Origin: JBEKTY01 sp049515555
Lineage (GTDB): Bacteria; Planctomycetota; Planctomycetia; Pirellulales; Thermoguttaceae
Length of the DNA stretch: 9,705 nucleotides
NCBI GenBank assembly: GCA_049515555.1
Contig: JBEKTY010000239.1
Span: forward strand, 1 to 9,705
Direction: 5' to 3'
How positions within the stretch are numbered: position 1 is the stretch's first letter; each line of letters starts with the position of its first letter. The notes beneath the pieces are model-generated. The model was not told the origin of the DNA, searched no databases, and saw only the letters and a list, made by a program, of their open reading frames with translations. Positions 1 through 7,900 of this stretch are shown here, piece after piece. Both the position numbers and the translations under genes were made by a program.

Positions 1-166
1 CATTACTTCGCTTCACACGGCGGAGCAAATCGGGTACACTGTAAGGGTGTTGGGGGAGGAGTTGGAGCGGTTGGGGGCCTGCGACGCCGCTGGGGGTGAG
101 GGCGGATCGCCGGGCGACCAGTCGCCGCCGGTCCAGCCCGGGAAGGAACAAGTCGGGCAAACATGA
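1..166 (+). CDS. C-terminal end of a gene entering from the left; possible PLP-dependent alpha-oxoamine synthase
   Basis: An open frame runs from the window edge (first full codon at 2) to a TGA at 164-166, giving 54 residues. The first 25 read ITSLHTAEQIGYTVRVLGEE followed by LERLG. This pattern (I-x-x-x-H-T-x-E-Q-I, then a V-rich helix ending in LG) closely matches the last helix of class II PLP-dependent alpha-oxoamine synthases as I remember them, such as glycine C-acetyltransferase (KBL) and 8-amino-7-oxononanoate synthase. Those enzymes condense an acyl-CoA with an amino acid. The last 29 residues are Gly/Pro/Gln-rich and look like a disordered extension beyond the usual family end. The catalytic lysine and the rest of the fold lie outside the window, so the assignment rests on one short helix. 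That the frame is coding is fairly safe; the family is tentative. Confidence 0.5.
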   Translation, partial: ITSLHTAEQIGYTVRVLGEELERLGACDAAGGEGGSPGDQSPPVQPGKEQVGQT

Positions 167-235
167 GAAGGGCGGGACGCCGCAAGGTTGGGGCTTTTTC
201 GTGGGCGATCCAGAAGTTCCGCAACGAGGTGCAGA

Positions 236-469
236 TTGCTGACTGAACACGAAATCTCCCGCAGTTGGAGAATTCTGTTTCGCGAGAGTGAGAGCAACGA
301 GAGCACGTTTGCGCGGGCCGAGGCGCTGCTGGAAGAACTGCGGCCCGAGAGTCCGCTGCGGCACCGCCTGGCGGCCGAACTGCATGAGCTTCGCCGGATG
401 CGGACGCAGAAGCCGGCCCCGCGCAAGCAACTGACCCGCCGCGGCAGGCTGGGGAGCCGTCAGGCTTGA
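236..469 (+). CDS. Small helical hypothetical protein with a TTG (or CTG) start
   Basis: I do not recognise a named family. The frame ends at TGA 467-469. It could be extended upstream to a TTG at 188, but those extra 16 residues are Arg/Ser-rich and look untranslated. A GAGGT at 226-230 is well placed, 5 nt before TTG 236 and 8 nt before CTG 239, so I start at 236, giving 77 aa. The protein opens LLTEHEISRSW, continues with an acidic, charged stretch (LFRESESNES), then two amphipathic helices around FARAEALLEELRPESPLRHR and LAAELHELRRMR, and ends in a basic tail rich in Arg and Lys. It has no signal peptide or membrane segment, so it is likely cytoplasmic. It lies 69 bp after the upstream gene on the same strand and may be cotranscribed with it. 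The opposite-strand frame here is Arg/Ser-rich and looks like a shadow. Confidence 0.6.
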   Translation: MLTEHEISRSWRILFRESESNESTFARAEALLEELRPESPLRHRLAAELHELRRMRTQKPAPRKQLTRRGRLGSRQA

Positions 470-504
470 GGTGATAGGCCGCGGATGGCCCGCATCCCTA
501 CGCA

Positions 505-519
505 TCTCCCGGCGGGAGA
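505..519. terminator. Short GC hairpin between convergent genes
   Basis: TCTCCC (505-510) and GGGAGA (514-519) form a perfect 6-bp stem with a 3-nt GGC loop. It lies in the 64-bp gap between the stop of the small plus-strand gene (469) and the stop of the minus-strand BBP7 gene (534). A symmetric hairpin there could end transcription from both sides. There is no T-tract on either strand, so it is not a canonical intrinsic terminator. It may instead be a transcript-end structure or a degenerate relative of the CCCTCTCCC palindrome at 9592-9612, with which it shares the core. Confidence 0.35.
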
Positions 520-533
520 GGGACGCATCTGGC

Positions 534-1700
534 TTAGTGGTCCAGTTCCAGGCCCACGTTGAAGCCCTGGATGAAGACGTCCTGCCGATTGGCGGTCGGG
601 TTGATGTCCATGTTGTCGACGTTGTACTGGACCATGTCGGCGGCGCGGCCGATGCCGGTCATCCATATGGCGGTCCAGCCGGCCTTGAGCGCGACGAGGC
701 GCGTCAGTTGGACATGACCTTCCACGCGGAACTCGACCAGCGGCGAGAACTCGTAGTAGTCGTGGGAATGATTGAAGTAGATGGGCTGCAAAGCCTGGGG
801 CCAGGGAGCGGGATGCGGCGGGAGGCCGACGTCGGTGTTGATGTTCGTGGCCAAATTGGCCTCCAGGTTGGCGGCCTGGCAGTTAAGGCCCGCCATGAAG
901 CGACCTTCTGCGGAGAGGGAGCAGCGCCCGTACGGCTTGCTCCAGGCCAGTCCGATCTCCGGTCCCGAGATGCGGTTCATCACCGCCGAATACACATTGC
1001 TGGCGTCCATAACGCCGCCGTAGCCGTTGACCCAGAACTTGTCGTCGAACTGGAGGTACCGGGCACCGAGGAAGAACTTCAGTGAGCCGCCGTTGGGAAG
1101 CTGGTTCGGGCGGTAGACGTACAGGGCTTCCGCCCCACTGAGGATCGTCTTGTTCTCGACCGTCAACGTGTCGAAGATCACCGGCGCCCTGCCGATTACT
1201 TGGGGCGGGCCGGGAAAAACGATGTCCAAGGTTTCCGGGAAGCCGGCCTTGTTCGGATTTTCCTGAAAGACCACCGGGGTAGCCCCGGCGTTGATGAACT
1301 CCGTCTGGCTGTTCATGTCGATGAAACTGGCCTGGAGGCCGTGATGGCCATCGATGTATCCGAACTCGACCCGGTCGCCCTCTTTCCATTTCGCCCGAAA
1401 TTGCCCGGTGTCGACCGTGTTCGTTTCTTCGTAGGCGTTTCCCGCGTTGTCCACGACGGTGGCGCTTCCACCCTCGACGCCGATGTCCGTCTTCCTGGGC
1501 GGCGAGATATACCAGAACAGGCCGTCGAAAGTGAAGAAGAATCCGTCCCTCGGCTGTGCCCAATCGTCATAGGGCCGGACATCGGACGGCTCGAACACTT
1601 GCATGCCCGCCAACTCGTGTTCCTGGGCGAAGGCCGACAGACCGGTCAGCATCACCGCCGCCAACGCAGCCAGCCCCGTAGAGATGCGATTAGACGACAT
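534..1700 (-). CDS. BBP7-family outer membrane beta-barrel protein
   Basis: The 388-aa product begins with a Sec signal peptide: a short basic n-region, the hydrophobic stretch LAALAAVMLTGL, and a likely cleavage after AFA (residue 25, before QE). The mature N-terminus carries the aromatic strand RDGFFFTFDGLFWYISPP at about residues 51-68, followed by alternating aromatic and polar strands typical of a beta-barrel. The C-terminal part (YYEFSPLVEFRVEGHVQLTR, then LVALKAGWTAIW) matches the end of BBP7 family members as I know them. That family is greatly expanded in planctomycetes and predicted to sit in the outer membrane; its biochemical role is unknown to me. The ATG at 1698-1700 is preceded by GGGAG with 8-nt spacing. 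The C-terminal residue is His, not the aromatic residue usual for BAM-inserted barrels. It reads in the same direction as the giant gene, which ends 232 bp upstream. The antisense frame at 471-1085 is a shadow. Confidence 0.85.
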   Translation of the reverse strand: MSSNRISTGLAALAAVMLTGLSAFAQEHELAGMQVFEPSDVRPYDDWAQPRDGFFFTFDGLFWYISPPRKTDIGVEGGSATVVDNAGNAYEETNTVDTGQFRAKWKEGDRVEFGYIDGHHGLQASFIDMNSQTEFINAGATPVVFQENPNKAGFPETLDIVFPGPPQVIGRAPVIFDTLTVENKTILSGAEALYVYRPNQLPNGGSLKFFLGARYLQFDDKFWVNGYGGVMDASNVYSAVMNRISGPEIGLAWSKPYGRCSLSAEGRFMAGLNCQAANLEANLATNINTDVGLPPHPAPWPQALQPIYFNHSHDYYEFSPLVEFRVEGHVQLTRLVALKAGWTAIWMTGIGRAADMVQYNVDNMDINPTANRQDVFIQGFNVGLELDH

Positions 1701-1779
1701 CGTTCTGACTCCCGGTCACTGATTGGAGTATGGCCCCCAGACCGCCCCCGCACGGAGCGCCCGAGTACCATTTGTGACG

Positions 1780-1807
1780 ATAGTATCGGATGTAACGATC
1801 ATGCCAG
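1780..1807 (-). promoter_or_regulatory. Possible sigma-70-like promoter for the BBP7 gene
   Basis: Read on the minus strand, CTGGCA (1802-1807) and TACTAT (1780-1785) are 16 bp apart. Each matches four of six consensus bases of the -35 and -10 boxes. The start would fall about 70 nt before the BBP7 ATG. The rest of the 1701-1932 gap has no convincing gene. It does have a near-repeat of TGTRACGAT at 1774 and 1791, which flanks the -10 box and could be a regulator site or chance. No clear terminator for the giant gene was seen, so readthrough into BBP7 is possible. Confidence 0.25.
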
Positions 1808-1932
1808 TTGAGTAAGAACGGTAAACCTTGCCGGAATTGCGGGCTGGGCGGGTAACGGAGCCGGTGAACTGGCTAAGATGCGGGCTCTGAGGGAACCGCT
1901 GACGCGACATGTCGCCGTGGGCCGGGCATATT

Positions 1933-4900
1933 TCAGAGCGTGGCCAGCACGGCGTCGACTGCTGCCGACGTGCTTGTGCCAGCGGTCTTGGCGGCGCCGA
2001 GCCCACCTAACAGGCCGGCAACCGCGGTCTTGGCCGCCGTGTTGGAATAACTCGCCGCGGTCAATGCCGCATCCGCGGCCGCCGTGCTGGCGGGCGTTTT
2101 CACGACGGCCATGGTACCCATTGTGGCCAAGGTCGTCGTGGTGCTTGTAGTTGTCGTCTTCGTCTTCGCGGTAAGCACGTCGATGATCGTGCCGGTGGCC
2201 TTGGACCGGGCCAGCGTGGCGTTGATCGGGTTCGTCAGGATGACGTAGAAGGTCTTGTTGGCGCCGGGCGCCGTATCGTTGTCCACCGACACCGAGATCG
2301 GCTTTGTGATCACGCCGGGGCTGAAGGTGAGGACGCCGGAGGCGGCGTTATAGTTCTTGCCGGCCGTGGCCGTGCCGTTGAATGTGGAGTAGTGGACGGT
2401 GACCGACTGCTTGTACGCCGCGGAGAGGGTGACGTTGAAGGTGGCCGTGGCGTTGGGCTTGCCCGCCCCGCCCTCCTGGACGCTGGCGTCGCTGATCGTA
2501 ATGCTCGGCGGCGACAGCACGTCGAAGACCGTAGCGGTGGCTTTGGCCCGAGCGAGCGTGCCGCCCGCCGGGCTGGTCAGGTTGACGTAGAAGGTCCTGC
2601 TGGGCGCGGGGAGGGTGTCGTTGAGGACGGAGACCGAGATGGTCTGCTTGGTCGAGCCCGCGGCGAAGGCCAGGATGCCGGAGGCGGCCAGATAGTTCTT
2701 GCCGGCGATGGCCGTGCCGTTGGCCGTTGCGTAGCTGACGTGGACTGCCTGCTGCGAGGCCGTGGAGAGGGTGACGGTGAAGAAAGCCGTGGCATTGGTC
2801 TTGCCCGCCCCGCCTTCTTGGACGGTCGTATCGCTGATCGTGATGCCCGGCGCCGGCAGCGCGTCGACGACGATGCAGGTGGCCGCGGCCTTGGCCAGCG
2901 TGGCGTGGGCCGGGTTGCTCAGCTTGAGGGAGAAGGCCTTGTTGGGAGCGCCGGGGAGGGTGTCGTTGGCCACGGACACCGAGATCGTGTTCGTGAGCTG
3001 GCCGGCGGCGATGGTGAGGGTGCCGGAACGGGGCGTGTAATTCTTCTTGGCCGTGGTGGCCGTGCCATCGGCCGTGGCGTAGGCTACGGTGACCGCGGTG
3101 CTGGACTTGGCCGAGAGGGTGACGGTGAAGACGGCCGTGGCGTTGGGCTTGCCCGCCCCGCCCTCGTTGACCGTTATGTCGCCGATGGTGAGTTTGGGCA
3201 CGGCGGTCACCACCGGCGGCGGGTCGATCAAGCGATCGAACAGGCCGGTGAAAGGCCCGTTCGGGCCCACCCAGATCACGATCGAATTGTAAATGTTGGA
3301 GTTGCTCTTTCTGTCGAAGAAGATCTGCTTGCGGTCCACGGTCGGCGCGACCTGGCTGCCTATCGTGGTGGCGTTGACGCGGAATACCGGAACGTTTGTG
3401 GTGCCGTTGTCGTTATACATTCGGCAATATATGCCGTAGTCGGGCAGGACGCCGAGGTTCTGGAGCTCCTCGTTGTCTTGCCCGAAACTCGTCCAGACGA
3501 TCGTGAACTCGCCGTCGTCGGCGACGCTGACGTCAGGCATCAATTGCCAGCCCGGCGCGAAGCCGGAATTGGTTTGGTAGTACGATGCCGGGAGGTTGAC
3601 GATGAATTCGGAGGCGTCGCGCGGCGCGCCGCCCGCGCTGAAGCGGCGGGCGTAGATGCTGTAACCGTTGGGCGAGGACGTGACGTAATTGGACCAGGTA
3701 ACGACGAAACTACCCATCCCCGCTCCCGTATCGTCCATCGAGACCCGCGGGCCGGTCAACGACAGCCCCGGGGGGGCATTGGTGCCCAGCCCCGTGCCGG
3801 ACTGCTGGTTCATAACGGGGATGGTGTCGAGCGTGAACTCGCCGCTCCAGGCGCCGGTGTTGTTGTTAAAGTACATGCCGTACATGCCGCCCGAGCTGCC
3901 GCTGGTGAGGCCGCCCTCGTAGACCACCGCGATATCGCCGTTATCGTCCATGGCCACGTCGGGCAAATAGCGGCTGTTGGCGGCGTTGCTCAACAACTTT
4001 TCCTGGATGAATCCGGGTAGGGGCACGCCGAGATCGGTGTACTCGCGGTAGTAGACGCCGAGGACGGGATTGGTCGCATTGTATTGGCCGTGGCCGGTCC
4101 AAGCGACCACGAAATTCCCGTTGCTATGGTTCATGGCGACGGTGGCCTGGTTCTGCGCGCCGCCCTCGGCCACGTTGACCGTGGTTTGGCCGCCCAAGGC
4201 GTCGCCGTTGGGAGCGTAGACCCGCATGAACACGTCCGACGTGTTCAGCGGGACGTTATAGTCAGGGCCCTGGCCGGACCAGACGATGACAAAATCGCCG
4301 ACATTGTCCATGGCCACGTCGGGCGTGCCCATCAGGCCTGAGACGGGCTGTTGGTTGACTACGAACGGCGACCCCTGGGCCTGGCCGTTGGGGTTGAACA
4401 ACTCGCCCATGATCTGTGTAGTGTTGGCGTTGACGTAGCTGGTCCACACCACGACGTAATTGCCGTTCAGGCTGCTGGCCACTCGCGGGTCGATCTGATT
4501 GCCGGTGTCCACGCCGGTGTTGATGGGAACGTCGCGGACGTTGCGCCCCGGAGGCCCGGGAGGCGTGGCCACGTTGGTCGAGGCGTGGATGGTGATCGTA
4601 TACGTCCAGTTCTTGCCGGTGGGATTGAAGCCGCTGAGGTTCAAGGGCGTGCCGAAGATATTGCGAATTCCGCTCTGACCGGCGGTGGTGGCCGAAACCG
4701 GAACGGCATTGTCCACCACCAGGGTATAGGTGCCGTCGGACAGCGGTTGAACTCCCTGCTGGGCTGAGTTTTGGCTGCCGTTGAGCGTCAGAACCACCTC
4801 ATACTTGTTCGAGGGGATGGGGTTCAGATTGTGGCCTTGGTATGCCGGCTGGCCGGCCAGTTGCGCAACTTCGCTCAGGCCGTAATCGACGTGAGTGATG

Positions 4901-7900
4901 ACGCCGGACAGGAGATTGCCATTGGAGTCGTAAATCTTGTAATTGTTCGGATCCAGGGCGCTGTCCGGGTTGACGTTGGGATCGCCCGACAGCAGCGGCT
5001 GGTCGAAGGTCAGGACGAAGTAACTGGCCGTCTCCCCGGCCACGATATTGCCCGGGACATCGAGGAAGCTCTTGCCCGTGCCGTCCGACCAATCCGTGAC
5101 CTGCGGTCCGGAGGTATTGGTCGATTCGCCCAAGCGCCGGTAATAGACGTTCTGGTAGACGGCATTCCCGTAAGCGTCTTGCGGCACCGCGCCGTTGCTA
5201 TAGAGCTGCTGCTGGGTGTATGCCAGCGTCATGTCGCCTTCGGAGGTCTCGGCGATCGAGGAATTGTATTGGTCGGTGCCTTGATATCCGGCGTAATCGC
5301 CGCTGATGGCAACCGGGGGGTGGGCGGGGTATTTCAACTCGTCAGTAGTGACCTGGTTTTGGCCCACCACGATGACATAGGGAAACCAGGAGAACACATT
5401 GTAATTCAGGATTCTCAGGTTGACGGGGATGTTGGCCATCTCGCCATGGAAGGTGACCTCGTACAACGTATTCCCGTGGTTGGCCAGGCCGCCCACAAAG
5501 TGAGTCTGGTCTTGGTGGTAGTTGGCGATGTTGATGCCGGGGATCTGCCAATCGGTGTTCTGGCGTTGGAGGATCTCATCCGGCGTGCTGGCAGGGTAGA
5601 AGCCCGTCTCCCCCGAGGGCTGTGGACCGATGTCGTTGGGGCCGGGGACAAGGCGTACCGTGCAGTCGCCGCCGAAGGGATTAGTGGGCGACTGCGGCCA
5701 ATTGCCGGTGCCGCCGTTGGCGCCCCCCAGGGCCTGGTCGATGGCAGCCTCTATGTCGAGCGCCAACTGCTGCTGATCAAACAGCCCGTACGGGTTGCCT
5801 TTTATCTGGAGGGTGATCACCGTGTTGAACGGCTCGTTCAAGTCGCCGTTGGGCCGCGCGACCTGGGTCGAGCTCAGCAGGGGATTCAGGGAGTTCTGCA
5901 GCGGCTGCCCCTGGGTGTTCTCGCCTACATACAGCTCGATGCTGAAGGTGCTGACGTCGCCCAAGGGGTCGGGGCCCCCCTCCACGTCGCCCGGGATCTC
6001 GATGTAGAAGCGTTGGTCGGTTCCGTCGCGGGTCGAGTTCGCCACGCTGTCGGAATAGGTGAAGCTCTGAACGGCCGGGAGGGGGGAGGCGTCGAGTTGG
6101 CTTACCATGGTGCCGGCCGAGTCGCCGCGGAGCATGCCGGCCACGCCCTCGAGGATGCCCCGCAGGCGGCCGAGCTGCTCCGGCGAGGCGGCGGCGAGGC
6201 CCGAGCCGACCGCCGGCTTCTCGGCGTTGAACAGCACCTGGTCGATGGCGGTGTCCACGTCCTCGGCGATGGTGGCCCCCGCTGAGGTGGCGTCGCCCTG
6301 GTAAAGGACGGCGGGCGCGTCGGCGGTGTCGAACGTCGAAACCGCACCACTGTTAACGGCCTGCACGGGCAGCGCGTCGCCCTGCAGCCCGCTGTGCGGA
6401 TAGGGATTGAAGTATTTCAGCAGGTCGTTGTTGAGGCCACCCGCGACGGTTGAAAAGTACGGCTGGAAGAAGGTGGCGGGGATACTGACGTTGCTGGACA
6501 CATTGGGCCCCGCCCCCTCATAGCTGACCGCAATGTCGCCGTCTTGATCTTGTGTCACCGCACTGTTGAATTGGTCGAAAGCCCAGGTGGCGGGCACAAA
6601 CGTGGGGTCGTCCGGGTCCTGGTCGTCGGGGTATGGGATCCCGTCCGGGTCCCCGTTGAACGTGCCGCTGTTGACCCGGAAGATGTCGCGGATCAGCCTG
6701 GACCCGATGGCGGGGCCCGGACCGGGCTGCAACGCCGTGGTGCTGTCCGGGTCCGGGCTCTTGACCGGCTTGCGAGTGGCCGGGTCGATCAACTCGAACT
6801 CCCGGCCGTATACCCCGGCCGACTGGACGCCGGTGTCGTCGACGATATCGGGCAGTCCGGTGACGATGGTCCCGCCCGGCCAGGCTTCCCAAGTGACCGT
6901 GTAGTTGTCTTGCCCGTCCATGGCGATCGAGGAGTTGCCGCCGCCGCCCACGAAGAACTGGTTCCACAGGGGGTTATTGTTGGGATCGTAGGCCCGGGCC
7001 TCGACGGTGGCCGCGAAGCCCTGGCCGGCCACTATCCCCGGATCACTGGTAAGGGTCCAACTTACGGCGACGTAATCGTCCAGCGGCCCCATGGCGATGG
7101 CCGGCATTATGTTGACGTCGGTGGTTTCGCGGTCGACGGTCGTGTTAGCGCCCACCACCTGGCCATACCGGTTGTAGCGCTGCATGAAGACGCCGTTGAA
7201 GTAGCTGATGTCCTGGCCCTGACCGGCCCAGGCCACGACAAAATTCCCCTGCACGTCCATGGAGACGACAGGCTCGAACTGCGGGTTGGCGATGTCCGAG
7301 TTGACGTCCAGGGTGTACATGTCGGGAGTGGTAAACGACTGGCTGAAAGTCACGGGCAGGGTTTGACCGCTCGGTAATGAGATGGGCGGCTCGTCGACAC
7401 CGGTGGCGGCGCCTTTGAAAGTGACCTTGAAGGTGAACTTCGAGGGATTGCCCGGTTGCACGCTGGGCGGCACATAGGCCACGGTCACGTTATCGAAGTT
7501 GGGCCCCAAGTTGTAAAGGGCGGTCTGGATGTTGATGGCCGTCTGCGGCAGGTCGGTGCTGTCGAAGGTAATGGGTCCCACCTGGTAGCTGCCGAGCTGC
7601 AGGTAGAACGAGCCCTCGACCGGCAGGGCCCCCGTGGCGTTGAACACGATCTGCTGAGTTTGCGCCACGGTGGGATTGGGGAGGGCCCGGACGCCCAAGG
7701 CGGCGAACGCCTCGCCCGGCACGTACGCGCCGTTGTACGAGTCGGTAATGCCCACCGGCGAGTACATCCGCGCACAGATGTCGCTGGTGTCCTTGGGCGA
7801 GATTTGTTGCGACACTTCGCCCCGCCAGGCGACGACGAAATCTCCCGCCGCGTCCATGGCCACCGCCGGCTGGTCGTTGGACAACGAATCCTGGTTCGGC

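Noticed and set aside
13..426. Minus-strand frame of 137 aa over the left edge
   Set aside because: It is Ser/Arg/Pro-rich and lies opposite two plus-strand frames with convincing helices and a ribosome site.
471..1085. Plus-strand frame of 204 aa opposite the BBP7 gene
   Set aside because: It mirrors the BBP7 coding frame and shows no signal, domain or ribosome site.
1905..1916. Perfect 12-bp palindrome GCGACATGTCGC just after the giant gene's stop
   Set aside because: About two perfect 12-bp palindromes are expected by chance in a window this long. It has no loop or T-tract to act as a terminator.
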